This document shows, in pieces, positions 31,506 through 43,950 of a DNA stretch of 64,000 nucleotides. Source of the DNA: Sabethes cyaneus (lineage: Eukaryota; Arthropoda; Insecta; Diptera; Culicidae); NCBI RefSeq assembly GCF_943734655.1, contig NC_071354.1, forward strand, positions 69,895,544 to 69,959,543. The letters run 5' to 3'. Position 1 is the first letter of the stretch, and each line of letters begins with the position of its first letter. Below the pieces are notes generated by a model, which made no database searches, was not told the DNA's origin, and worked only from the letters and a program-made list of their open reading frames with translations. The position numbers were made by a program, and so were the translations under genes.

Positions 31506-34496
31506 AAGTTACTTCAATTAGGTCTTGGATCTCACCGGTATGAATTCTCACTCTAGATTTGCATGTCTTGTTTTTCTTGTACTCTGAACAATTGCAATGG
31601 ATCGAGGAAAATGTATAGTGCAATCATATAGTTTAGCTTAGTTTAGCTGAAAGTTTTAAACTGAAACTGTCAGCTTTCACGAAGAATATTATTTGCTTAT
31701 ACTTCTAGTTCAAAAACTTCTTTTAGCTACATTTGTAATCATTTATCTAATTTTTGACAATTGCAAACTTTGTTGTAGAAAGTTTCATTTCAATGAAATA
31801 CTACGGTTTATTTTGGAAAATTACACTATATTCAATATCATTTTCCTTTGCTCTTATGCCGCACAACAAAGTTAGGGGAGATGTTAGATCTACGCTAGCG
31901 AACGCAAATGATTCATCGAGTTATGTCACATGACGCAGTTCGCTCCTTGTCGGCAGACTAGAATCACCTCTCCAACCACCAGTGCCAGTGACAACACAAC
32001 ATCGGAACAACCCTTCTCCGTTCTTTGGCATGTAAATTTTCATTTTTAATGCGCTTAATAACATCATTAATTCCAGTTTCATTTTTCCACCCTCATCCAA
32101 TTTTTAAAAGTGCACTTTGCACGGCAATTTTCGCACATGTACCTCCGCTCTGTTCTGTTCTAGCCGTTTTTGAGAGGCAACACCAGGCAGCCCGGCCAGA
32201 CGCGTGGGTGTCAGGTGAGGTGAAAGGTGCCTTGATCCGGTCATTAAAAATTCTTGGTAGCACCGTTTCCGGACGTGGCAAACACACCCTCGGTAAATTT
32301 TCCGACAACTCCGTACCGCTGAGTGCAGAATTGCTCGTGAGCTCATTTCTACCGATTATGAACGATTGAGCACCGGTAGAAGGGTGTTACTGAGTGGCTT
32401 CGTCCGAATAGTTCAACTTCAAGTACGCGGTAATTGGTAAGCATATGTACCTACGTGTGTAATGTCGGACCAATTGCTGATTCCGGGAAAAAGGTGTGCA
32501 ATACTGTGGAAGCCATCACAATAAAAAGCGAGTCGTTTTTTCCGGTGTTCCACCGTGAAGTTTCCAGTTCTCTACGAGCGGGGCTCAATGGTGGGCAATG
32601 AGTTGTTGCGTTTACGAATTATGAGCTTACGGGAGCGGGTTTGGTTCGGTTGGGTTGTGTTTATAAATCGTTCTACATATGTAACTCTTTTTTACTGCCA
32701 GCCAGCTAGCCCCAGGCGAAAAAGGGTCAAGTGCCGGAAAGCGATTAAGAAAGGAAAAAACTTCTTAGAATTACCATGGTCATGTGGAGGGGCCAAGGCT
32801 CAGTGCTACATGCAAACACGACTAGCTGCTAGAAGTTAGTGACCGTTCGCTCACTTTTCTTTTAAGCACTGGGAATTGCCATGGAAAAGAACTGCTAGGA
32901 GAGAGAGAGGCAGGAAATTAATCCTAATTATTTTCACATTATTATTATCCAGATACCAGTGGCAAATTTTAAAGGCTTCATTTACTGGTGTATAAAAGGT
33001 ATCATGTTTACGTTTTCATCTAATTTTTATAGTTTCAAGCAAAAAAGCCATGCGCTGTGAATTGAACGACTGATGATTGCAATTATTTTACGGATTGGGT
33101 GCTGATTTGGTAAATAGTGAATTAAGGAAACCAGGTTTTGGACCGGCACTGGCTGATTTTGCAACTCGAAGACGATATGCTAAACTGTCAGAATAATAAG
33201 TAAATATCAGAATTAAACCATAAAGGTTTCGTCAGTCAATTCACATATTTTATTGGGACACTTGCTAAAGGAACGCTAGTTAATAGGTGTTGTAAATCCA
33301 ATTAAAGATTTGTAAAAATATCGAAGACTCTTTAAATCTACGTAACTGGCGTATTTCATTGATAAACAATATTCTACAAATTGTACGTAAATTAGGATAT
33401 TATAGACATTTTATAGATTCTAATGAATTTTACAGATTATACCAAATCATTATTTCCAAGCGCACAATTCACGTCACCATAATAGAAAATCAATTTTCAT
33501 TTCTTTTGAAACTTGGTTACCATACCAGCTGCGGTCAAAGCAGTATATCAATCATCAATTCGTCCACGTCAACCTCGAGCGGATTGTTTCTACGCGCTCT
33601 AAACGTTCACATGCCGCTCGCCGTTCCATTCAGGAACTTAATTGAATCCGCATCAAGTTTACAATAGTTTGCATTAGACGGGACTGGGTCAATCACTACG
33701 GCCTGTTTCATGTCGTGTCACCAGAACGGTTCCTCCGAAGAGTTCCGGGCCGACATATGTGGTACAAGTCCCATGACATCCACCGTTGTGGCAACGTGAC
33801 ACATATAGAGTTGAAAATGGATTTCCAGATCAATTCGTTGATTGATAGGAAAATGGCTGGCAGAACTGATACGGATACGATTTGTTACTGCTGCTATCCA
33901 GTCAGCGCAGCGGTAGACCAGGAACGAAAAAATAACGACAAAACGAATGTCATACGGCAGTCAAATCAGCTGGTTTGCCGGCAGACAAGCGGTTTGCGGA
34001 TCATACTGCTGATGGCAGGCCGACCGTAGAAAACTGGAAAAACTAATCATCGACGACATTGCCGCTGTTGATCCGCAGCAAAAGCCAACCGAAAGGAGCT
34101 GATGGTAAAATAGTGTGCTCTTGTAGCAAATCGGAACTAAACTGTTGGTACTATGCCCTCAACGGTCGCTGACTAATCTACATGATCCATGAGTAGGGTA
34201 ATACGGCGACACAAAAAAACTGACATGTGAAACTGCCTAATGATTGATGGTTTAGGAACCCCACAGGAACGGTGAAAAGTAAATGTTTTGTGCTTTGGAC
34301 GGATGGTACCTACCTTTAAATCAGTTGTATCAGTCACGTGCCAATATGTAAACAGAAACTTTAACAAACACTAATTTCTACTTTTCATGTTTTCATTTTC
34401 GAAGTTTTTCTGCTCCGAATCTAATATGTGCAAATTGGTAGAGCAGATTTGACCGTATGCAGGGCAACATTTGTAGCGATTGGATTTGATCGCAAA
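31506..34496. other. No recognised gene or repeat
   Basis: Several open frames of 60-114 codons (for example 32025-32369 and 33715-34029) show no domain, and some have an equally long frame on the opposite strand. AT content varies but nothing diagnostic is visible. Confidence 0.45.
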
Positions 34497-35992
34497 ATAA
34501 AAACCCGAAATAATCCACCTAGCGGCGTGACCTAGCCTTTCTACTGCCACAATAATCATTATTTAATTTCTCAGGAACTTAATTGTAGATGTATAGATGT
34601 TATATTAGACTATATTTTTAAATATCCGTTCCGTATTCCTCAAAATCCTTATTTGCCAGTAAAATTCACAACGTATTGCGTAGAATAATTATATTTTTTT
34701 TCCTTGGGTGCGTAAATACATGTAAGCGTCATTTATGTTACTTGATGAACACCTTATTTAGTTTTATAATATTTATAGAAAAATAATGTAAACACAAAAG
34801 ATAATTTTTACAGACTTGAATGAATATGTATAGAAAATTAGAAATTAACCCTCTAACGGGTCTACAGACGGCCTTAACTTTCGGGCTTCAGAGCCACATA
34901 CGAAACTTGTTTTGAATTGACAATATGAAGTATTTGTTCATAGCAGATTTTTTGATATTTTGATATTAATACCATGCATTCAAAAGTTAGCATCTTTGAA
35001 AAACAAGAGTTCAGAAAAATTATTATTATATTTCGCTTTTGAAGAAAAAGGATATGTACAACAAAATGATTGATCTCAAAATTTTACTATTGGTTTGCTT
35101 GGCTTCAATTTTGCAATATATCTGAATTAGAAAAAAATTACTGAATAGAGCATTAGATATGAAAACGAGAAATGGAACTATTTCTTAGCTAGCGCTCCTT
35201 CAAAATGTCAAAAATTCTGTTCTGAACACATTTTGCATGATGTCAATTCAAAACAAATTTCGTATGCGGCTTTTGAGCTCCAAAAGCGAAGGCCGTCAAC
35301 AGACCGCCTTACCCGTTAGAGGGTTTAATTAACTGCTTTTCTCCGCTTTTTGCTTTTCTTGTACAATTGTGAGTAACAGCAAGTGAAGAAAATGACAATT
35401 GAAATCTGGAATCAAAGAAAAGAAAAAACTTTTCGATCGAATCCCACTATTTAATAATTATTTGCGACAGATACGTAGTTCGCCTACGACGTGCAGGCTT
35501 CATCAGTGTCTTATTTCAAAGCGTATAAATATTAAATAGTGGAATTTAGTCGGTAAAAGTTTTTTCTTTTCTTTAATTTCAGAGTTCGTATTCCACTAAG
35601 AGGCTTCAAAAACTTCAGACAATTGACATGTTTCTCACTTTTCTTGAATTTCATTGCAAATTTTAAAATTGCAAATTGTCATCACATACATACATACATA
35701 CATACATACATACATACATACATACATACATACATACATACATACATACATACATACATACATACATTCATACATACATACACACATACATCACACACAT
35801 CTCATACATTGAATACAATCAACATTTGATTGATATGTTTTGATTTCACACGTTTTAACGGTTTAATATACGGGGCTTAAATGTTAAAGTTTGAATAATT
35901 TTTGAATGAAGCGTCCGATTTTAAATAACTCGGTTTCGTTTGATAGATCTCAGCAGTAATTTTCAAATAATCATAAAATGTGTGATGTTTTG
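34497..35992 (-). repeat. Module V, copy 2 (inverted)
   Basis: The reverse complement of module V from its TTCGGGTTTTT end (34497) to AAACATCACAC (35992). It lacks about 350 bp found at 955-1305 of copy 1. Its MITE-like segment (34847-35325) has two matching arms instead of the asymmetric ends of the other copies. One side of the conserved hairpin is deleted. Confidence 0.85.
34847..35325. mobile_element. MITE-like AACCCTCTAA segment, symmetrised copy
   Basis: Both ends carry AACCCTCTAACGGGT followed by about 100 bp of related inverted sequence (GACGGCCTT, CATACGAAA, TTTTGAATTGAC). In copies 1 and 3 only one end has this sequence. Confidence 0.6.
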
Positions 35993-36131
35993 CCTTTCTA
36001 CTATATAAATATATAGTATAAAGGTATAGAAATCACTTGGAAAACCGGAAATGGAAAGAAGGTCCTGCGGGCCGAATGTCATATACCATTCGACTCAGTT
36101 TCGAAAACTGAGCATTTTCTGTGTGTGTGTA

Positions 36132-36195
<64 letters not shown>

Positions 36196-36790
36196 TGTGT
36201 GTGTATGTGACGCTTTTAATCTCACTCACTTTTCTCGGAGATGGCTGGACCGATTTTAATGTTCTTAGTGTCAAATGAAAGGTCTAGGTGTCCCATTGGT
36301 CGCTATTGAATTTCATACTGATCGGACTTTTAGTTCAAAAGTTATGTATAAAAATACGAAAAATATGGGACTTCATTATCTCATAGGTCCCTCAACCGAT
36401 TTCAACAAAATTGATTGCATATGAAAGAGGAGCCCTGCAAACCCTTAACTTCCAAATTTCATGATGATTGGACATGTAGTTTGAAAGTTACATAAAGATA
36501 TGTGAAAAAACAGTATTTAAAACATATTTTTGTTACATATAAACATTAATTCAATGAAAAACATCACACATTTTATTATTATTTGAAAATTACTGCTGAG
36601 ATCTATCAAACGAAACCAAGTTATTTAAAATCGGACGGTTCATTCAAAAGTTATTTAAACTTTAACACTTAAGCACCGTATATTAAACCGTTAAAACGTG
36701 TGAAATCAACACAAATGTTGATTGTATGCAATGTGTGTAATGTATGTGTGTATGTATGTATGTATGTATGTATGTATGTATGTATGTATG

Positions 36791-36824
<34 letters not shown>

Positions 36825-38818
36825 TGTATGTATGTATGTATGTATGTATGTATGTATGTATGTATGTATGTATGTATGTATGTATGTATGTGTGTATGTA
36901 TGTGTGTATGTGATGACAATTTGAAATTTTTAAATTTGCCTTGAAATTCAAGAAAAGTGAGAAACATGTCAATTGTCTGAAGTTTTTGAAGCCTCTCAGT
37001 GGAATACGAACTCTGAAATTAAAGAAAAGAAAAAACTTTTACCGACTAAATTCCACTATTTAATATTCATTCGCGACAGATACGTATACGCTTTGAAATA
37101 AGACACTGATGAAGCCTACACGTCGTAGGCGAGCTACATACCTGTTGCGAATAAATATTAAATAGTGGGATTCAATCGAAAAGCTTTTTCTTTTCTTTGA
37201 TTTCAGATTTCAATTGTCATTTTCTTCACTTGCTGTTACTCACAATTGTACAAGAAAAGCAAAAAGCGAAGAAAAGCAGTTAATTTGAGCATGTAGGTAT
37301 AGTAGTGTATAGGATTAAAAATACTAGTGAGTCGATTTTTCCAAATAAATTTATACAAATTTCAAATAAATTCTGCGCATCAATAGATGCTCTTTTTAAT
37401 CAATAGGTACTAGAGGTTAGAAATGTTATATAAAAAATTGGAAGTACACGTTGCACGGTAGTAACTTTGTAAGATTTGTTTTCGTTAGCGACATTTTAAA
37501 GGACAGATGTCTTATGTCATGTATCATGTTTTAATAAATAAATCAAAAATGACAAGCACTGGAAATCATATCGATCATATTTCTCATTCTCAAGCATGTT
37601 TATGGCGCAGTTTTTGCACTATTTTTCGACCTCATCTTGTTTTCCTAACCCTCTAAAATTGTAAAAACGATGCGATCAAGCTAACGACTATCTTTTCATG
37701 AAAGTACATTCAAAAGAAGCTTAAGTTATGATTTTCATGCAAAAATAATTATCTGAAGGAGCGCCAGCTAAGAAAAAGTTCAATTTTGTCTTTTTCATAT
37801 CTATTGCTCTATTCAGTTATTTTTTCTGATTCAGATATATTGCACAATTGAAGCCAAGCAAACTAATAATAAAATTTTGAGATTAATCATTTTGTTGTCG
37901 ATACCCTTTTTTTCAAAAGCGAAGTATAATAATAATTTTACTGAACTCTTGTTTTTCAAAGATGCTAACTTTTGAACGCATGGTATTAATATCAACATAT
38001 CAAAAAATCTGCTATGAACACGTGATTCATATTGTCAATTCAAAACAAGTTTCGTATGTGGCTCTGAAGCCCGAAAGTTAAGGCCGTCTGTAGACCCGTT
38101 AGAGGGTTAATTTCTAATTTTCTATATATATTCATTCAAGTCTGTAAAAATTATCGTTTGTGTTTACATTATTTCTCGATAAATCACGTAAATATTATAA
38201 AACTAAATAAGGTGTTCATCAAGTTCAAGTCAAGTAAATGACGCTTACAAGTATTTACGCATCCAAGCAAAGAAAATATAATTATTCTACGCAATACGTT
38301 GTGAATTTTACTGGCCAATAAGGATTTTGAGGAATGTGAAACGCATATTTAAAAATATAGTCAAGTTACTTATAGATGTTCCTGAGAAATTAAATAGTGA
38401 TTATTGTGGCAGTAGAAAGGCTAGGTCACGCCGCTAGGTGGATTAATTCGGGTTTTTCATTAAATTAATGCTTATATGTTACATAAATATGTTTCAAATA
38501 CTATTTTTTCACATTTCTTTATGTAACTTTCAAACTACAAGTCCAATCGTCATGAAATTTGGAAGTTAAGGGTTGGCAAGGCTCCTCTTTCATATGCAAT
38601 CAATTTTGTTCAAATCGGTTAAGAGACCTATGAGATAATGAAGTCCCATATTTTTCGTATTTTTATACATAACTTTTGAACTAAAAGTCCGATCAGTATG
38701 AAATTCAATAGCGACCAATGGGACACCTAGACCTTTCATTTGACACTAAGAACATTAAAATCGGTCCAGCCATCTCCGAGAAAAGTGAGTGAGATTAAAA
38801 GCGTCACATACACACACA

Positions 38819-38864
<46 letters not shown>

Positions 38865-39003
38865 TACACACACACAGAAAATGCTCAGTTTTCGAAACTG
38901 AGTCGAATGGTATATAACATTCGGCCCGCAGGATCTTCTTTCCATTTCCGGTTTTCCAAGTGATTTCTATACCTTTATACTATATATTTATATAGTAGAA
39001 AGG
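35993..39003. mobile_element. Compound palindromic element: arm U', module V copy 3, arm U
   Basis: Arms of about 550 bp (35993-36558 and 38458-39003) are inverted copies beginning CCTTTCTACTATATAAATAT. Each holds a CA/GT microsatellite (36121-36210; 38812-38876) and sequence such as GCCGAATGT. Module V copy 3 (36562-38457) lies between them. Without V the arms would form an almost uninterrupted palindrome of about 1.1 kb. Confidence 0.8.
36562..38457 (+). repeat. Module V, copy 3
   Basis: Direct copy of 299-2118, including the (TATG)n tract (36735-36912, longest of the three), the hairpin (37018-37205) and the MITE-like segment (37647-38108). It has a deletion near 38365 relative to copies 1 and 2. 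Frames across the microsatellite are artefacts. Confidence 0.85.
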
Positions 39004-39032
39004 CAAAACACGCTGTTAAATAGGTTCCTCTT

Positions 39033-39444
39033 CATGTCAACCCAATAAGCATTAACATAAGCAGCTAATCCACCGCATTGGCCTATCTGGCATTTTATAC
39101 TGCAGGTTGTTGTATATTAGCTTTTTGACTGCATAGGTGTTGTAAATTGGCATGCAAAATTCTATTCAAATTTTTCAATTTTTTTTGCCCCCCGATTTTT
39201 CAAGCCAATTTCCAAGGGGGGGGGGGGGGGGGTAACAAAAACTTTGAAAATGATTTGCAATGGCCCAATCAACTGCAAATAGGCATTGTCAGCATTATAA
39301 GAAGAATGCTGATAATGCCTATTTGCAGTTAGCAGTACAGTAGCCGTATATTTTGCCAAAATAGCATTTAAGTAGCATTTAAGGTGACTTAAATGCTTAT
39401 TGGCATGCATTCAAATAGCATTGGTGATGCTTATTGATTACCTG
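39033..39444. mobile_element. ITmD37E-related MITE, 412 bp
   Basis: The right end reads, inverted, CAGGTAATCAATAAGCATC; the left end is the degenerate CATGTCAACCCAATAAGCAT. Subterminal blocks match both ends of the element at 7524-9071 (for example CTGCAGTATAAAATGCCAG and ATACGGCTACTGTACTGCTA). It contains a run of 17 G (39216-39232) and a strong hairpin (39272-39328). Confidence 0.75.
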
Positions 39445-39597
39445 AGAACAATAGTTTGACAAGAGGCTTTGACAATAGTTTCGAAGCATTATAACAATCT
39501 ATCATCCAAATTTACCAAATTTTGTACAGTTTGCATAATGATAGTAAAATGTTGTTGAAAATGATGTTGTTTTAACTAGGCTCAATGATATCATGAG

Positions 39598-39725
39598 GGG
39601 TCGATTCCGATGTAGTGGTTAACATTCACGCTTCTCACGCCGAGGAGCCGGGTTCAAATCCCAACCCCGCAGAAGTCACAAATGACTCTAGCTGTTAAAG
39701 TGACTATAATCAAACAAAAAAAAAA
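39598..39725 (+). mobile_element. Short tRNA-derived SINE, copy 2
   Basis: Same family as 31367-31493: B box GGTTCAAATCC, GTGACTATAATC and an A-rich tail. A perfect 14-bp duplication, AATGATATCATGAG, lies at 39584-39597 and 39726-39739. Confidence 0.9.
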
Positions 39726-39934
39726 AATGATATCATGAGATTAATGATACTTGCATTTCTTCTTTGAATCATATGAAGTTTTTGTGATTATCGAAATGGA
39801 AACTTTATATGCAGCTGCTACGCACCTTCAAGATGGACCATAGAGCAGTTCTACCAGATGGTGGAGGCGATATGGACGCGAAGCCGTCATCGATGTAACT
39901 TTCGACAGTCCGTCGCTAATGCCGAACATGAACT

Positions 39935-40190
39935 GAAGAGTATTTGAGGATTATACCCCTAGAAATTATCAAGCGATCAGGTATAGCATCGGCCGACAGA
40001 ATCCGGTGGTCCTACAAAGAGTTCTACGAGCGGAGTTGGAAGACGACGGCTCTCGACAAGGATGGCTTTGTCCAGGTACTCCAGGTGGACAGTGAAATGC
40101 CGATTTTGACTGCGGACGAGTTGATGGATATCTATGCGAGGACAAGCGAACGGTCTAGATTTTTTGTTGCGATCGGTCGTTGATGACATC
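39935..40190 (+). pseudogene. Possible LINE ORF fragment
   Basis: An open frame reads DRIRWSYKEFYERSWKTTA, then FVQVLQV and TADELMDIYAR. The pattern loosely resembles the linker after the endonuclease in R1/LOA-type LINEs. No catalytic motif is present, so this is a weak call. Confidence 0.3.
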
Positions 40191-40389
40191 GACGATGGGG
40201 TTCCTCGTTGAATATCCAGTTTGTCAAGCCCCTAGGCACGAATTTTTGCGTTGTCTCCATTGCGTTGCCATTTTTGCGTTGTCTCCACTGAAACGCTCCA
40301 CGTTTCGCAGGCGTGCAGTAGTCCGAATTTAACGGTTGCGTTGAAAATTCGGGTTTTTGTATGTAGAGTGATCTGGTTTGAACGCTAGA

Positions 40390-40770
40390 TGTTTCACAGA
40401 CCTTTTTGCATGATCCACTTTCGACTGATGTCAATACGGTTTCCGCGGTTGGTCGCGGGAAACCCGCGTCACCTTATATGTTGGTCTATAGGTAAAGAGC
40501 AATCCACTAAACAACTTGTTGTTATTGCCGCAAAACTCTGTTAATAGCTCCTTGTTTTTATTCATCTCTCCTAGGTCACGCCGTTCCATAACGCGTTCAA
40601 GTCCACCATGTTTGAACCAATCTTTGCGTTGAAGTCGCCCAAGAGGATTTAAATGTCCCCTTTCAGAATTTTCTCAACAACGCTGTTCAGCTGGCTGTAG
40701 AAATTCAATTTCTCCTGCAGGTCGACAGCATCCGTTGGTTCATAGCACTTGATTGCAGTAAGGTTTCTAA
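40390..40770 (-). pseudogene. LINE endonuclease fragment, different family
   Basis: Read from 40770 down: CYEPTDAVDLQEKLNFYSQL, then ILLGDFNAKIGSN (catalytic GDFN box), then LLTEFCGNNN with stops. This is the central part of an APE-type LINE endonuclease. It lies directly past the 3' end of RTE copy C. Confidence 0.7.
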
Positions 40771-40771
40771 C

Positions 40772-43700
40772 TTACTTACTTTATTCAGCCGAGAGCCGGG
40801 GTGGCTCTTGCCGTATCAAGAATTCCTCTCCATTGTACACGGTCCTGGACTATTAATCGCCAATTCGTTGAGTGTCTCGACACACGCAAGTCGGCTTCAA
40901 CCTGGTCGAGCCATCTAGCACGTTGAGCCCTTCTATTCCTACATTTCACTTTACCGTCGTCCGGCATCCTTGCGACGTAGCCGGCCCACCATAGTCTCTC
41001 AACTTTCGCCAGGTGTACGGTGTGGATCTCTTCAAGTAGTGCATGTAGCTCGAGATTCATACGCTTCCGCCACTCTTCATTTTCCGTTTGAACTCCGCCA
41101 AAAATAATCCGCAACACCTTTCGTTCAAATACGGCAAGTACACGTATGTCTTCCGTAAGCAAAGTTACTGTCTCAAGTGTGTAGAGAACTGCCGGTCTGA
41201 TTGGCGTTTTGTACATCGTTAGCTTTGTGCGGTGGCGTATGCTCCTTGATCGAAGCATCTTGCGGAGGGAAAAGTAGGGTCGATTCTCAGCTTGAATGCG
41301 TCGTTGAATCTCCTTACGCGTATTGTTGTCGGTGATGATCAGAGATCCCGAATATATGAACTCATCAACCACTTCCAGTTCAGCGCCGTTAATAGTTACT
41401 GTTCGTGGGAGGCAAGCTTTCCCTGGCGCATCTTCCTACCATATATTTGGTGTTCGACGCATTGATTTGTAACCCTATCCTCCCAGCTCCCGTTTTTAGT
41501 CTGGCGTAGATTGCCCTCCGTCCCAAGGTTTCTAGTAATGATGACGAGGTCGTCTGCGAACGCGAAGGCTAGGAGTTGGTTACTCTTGTTGAAGGTCGTT
41601 CCTCGCGTTTAGATGCACGCTTGCCGGATGACACCTTCAATAGCGAAATTGAATAACATACAGGATAGTCCATCCCCTTGCCGCAACCCTTTGCGCGACA
41701 CGCAAGAACTCGAGAGTATTCCAGAAGCGTGCACGTAGCACATCATTCGCTCCAAAGTAGCGTTGATCAGCTGCGCCAGTTTGTCCGGAAAATCGTACTC
41801 GTGCATTATCTGCCATAGCTGTTCGTGTTCAACTGTATCGTATGTTGCTCTGAAATCCACGAAATTTTGATGCGTGGGCACGTTCTACTCTCGACATTTC
41901 TGGAGGATTTGTCGGAGAATAAAAATTTGATTCGAAGTAGCACGGGACCCCATGAAGCCCGCCTGATACTGCCCCACGAGTTCTCTTGCTATTGGGGATA
42001 GACGACGCAACAAACTCTGGGAGAGAACCTTGAATATGGCGTTGACCAACGTGATGCCGCGGTAATTACAGCAAATCTAGCCGGTCGCCCTTTTTGTAGA
42101 TGAGACAGACAACACCTTCTATCCACTCCTCCGGTAGTTTCTCCTCCTCTCAAATCCTTGAAATTATCCTATGAAGTGCCGTTGCTAGCGGTTCTTAGCC
42201 ATTTTTGCAGTGCTCTGTCGGCGGCTCTATTATTCTTCAGCTGGCGAATTTCGCGACGGATCTCTTCGAGATCGGGAGCCAGCACAATGTTGTCGTTTGT
42301 AAGCACTCCAAGGTCCTCCGTCGCGTGTCCGTCTACTATATCGACGTTGAGGTGCTCATCGAAGTACTTCTTCCACCTGTCGATCACCTCGCGCTCGTTT
42401 GTGAGTAGATCCCCTCTCCCGTCCCTACACATATCTGGTTTAGATATGTACCCCTTACGAGTTTGGCTCACCTTCTCATAAAACTTGCGCGTGTCATTAG
42501 CCCGAAATAGTTGTTCGAGCTCCTCACAATCTCTGTCCTCCTTCTGGCGTTTTTTGCTCCCCAGGATCGTGGTCAACTCATTTCGCGCTCGTCGATACTT
42601 GGCCAAATTCTCTCTCATTATTATGCTTTGATAGTTTTTCCAAGCTCGTTTTTCCGCTCTATCTTGTTAGCATTCTCCGTCGAATCAACCATTTCGTGCA
42701 CTCGAAGTTTCCACTCCTAGCTCAGCGGTTACGGCCTCGTTGACATCCGAGCGTATCATACTCCATCCGTTTTCGAAGGTCGAAGTATCTAGCTTGACAG
42801 AGGAAGGCAGAGATTCATTCAGTACGCGCGCATAGTTTTCGGCAACTGGCGGGTTGTTTAATTACCGAATGTTTAACCGAGGAGGGCAGCTTTGTCGCGA
42901 AGTATAAACCGTCGATAGTTTTGAGCGCACATGAACTGCTACTAGACAATCGTCTGGGTCGATATCCGCACTCCGTAGAAACCGTACGTTGGTGATGTTC
43001 GAGAAAAATCGGCCCTCGATGAGAATATGGTCGATTTGGTTCGAGGTTCGTTGGTCAGATGATCTCCAGGTGGCTTTGTGGATATCTTGTGGAAAAAGAA
43101 AGTGCCTCAGAGTACCAAGCCTCGGGAAGCTACAAAGTTGATGCATCGCTGGCCGTTATCGTTCGTGTCGGTGTGCAGGCTATGGGGCCCGATCTACGGT
43201 CCATACATCGCTTCCCTGCCGAAATGGGCGTTCATATCCCCGAAGACGATCTAGATGTCCCGTAGTGAGCAGTTATCGTAAGTTGCCTCGAGCTGCGCAT
43301 AGAACGCTTTCTTCTCGTCATCGGGTCTACCTTCGTGTGGACAATGCACGTTTATGATGGTGTAGTTGAAGAACTTTTATCCTCAACACGCACATTCTCT
43401 CGTTTTCAGTCGATTTCCAGTCCATTACGCGATCCCGTATTTGCCCAACATTATGAAGCCCGTTCCCAGTTCGTCAATCGCTCCACCGCTCTGCAAAAAT
43501 TGGGTTTGTCGACACGGATCTTGGACACCTTTTGCCTTTGCGACATATCTCCTTCAGTGCCATGATGCCAATCTTTCGGGGTTCTAACTGATCGAGCAGC
43601 ACCTTGTCGCAACCAACGAAATTTAGTGATCTGCAACTCCTGCTGCCAAGTTTCCATGTTCTTGTTTAGTCGCTTTTGTCCATGCCGAATGTTTCGCGTA

Positions 43701-43950
43701 GAATTTTCTTGCCTCTTGTTAGTTTTTTGGGTTTAGATAGGTAGCCTTACTAAGGCCTACGCTACCGAGACTGGTGATGGGGCTGCCATTTTAAAGTGTC
43801 GAGATAACACTGTGCCTACGACTTTAGTTTCCACCGGGGTTGGTTACCCGATTTCCGCTAAGGTTGCTGGTATTCCGGCTGGTACCGCGTGAACGTAGGG
43901 ATAAGAGTCTAAGGATCACTATTCGGTATGTTTTACGCATTATCCAACCA
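40772..43950 (-). mobile_element. RTE-like LINE copy C, nearly full length
   Basis: Reading 43950 down: the 5' part shared with copy A; endonuclease remnants (about 43680-42860, including NQIDHILIEGRF); linker with YRRARNELTTILGS and FRANDTRKFYEKVSQTRKGY (42618-42169); RT with FVDFRATYDTVEHEQLWQIM (41881-41800) and the FADD box at 41549-41560; and the C-terminal region with VLYTLETVTLLTEDIRVLA ending near 40785. The tail is AAGT repeats. Frameshifts and small deletions make it inactive. At about 3.2 kb it is the best guide to the family's layout: one ORF with endonuclease then RT. Confidence 0.9.

Noticed and set aside
32025..32369. 114-codon frame as a small gene
   Set aside because: It has an overlapping frame on the other strand, no domain, and no promoter or poly(A) signal in place.
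2119..34496. One giant transposon with 2-kb terminal inverted repeats
   Set aside because: The bracketed DNA contains only scattered older elements and no polymerase, integrase or other unifying gene. Modules U and V also occur without this arrangement at 36562-39003.
36683..36972. Frames of His-Thr-Tyr-Ile repeats
   Set aside because: They are translations of the (TATG)n microsatellite in module V.
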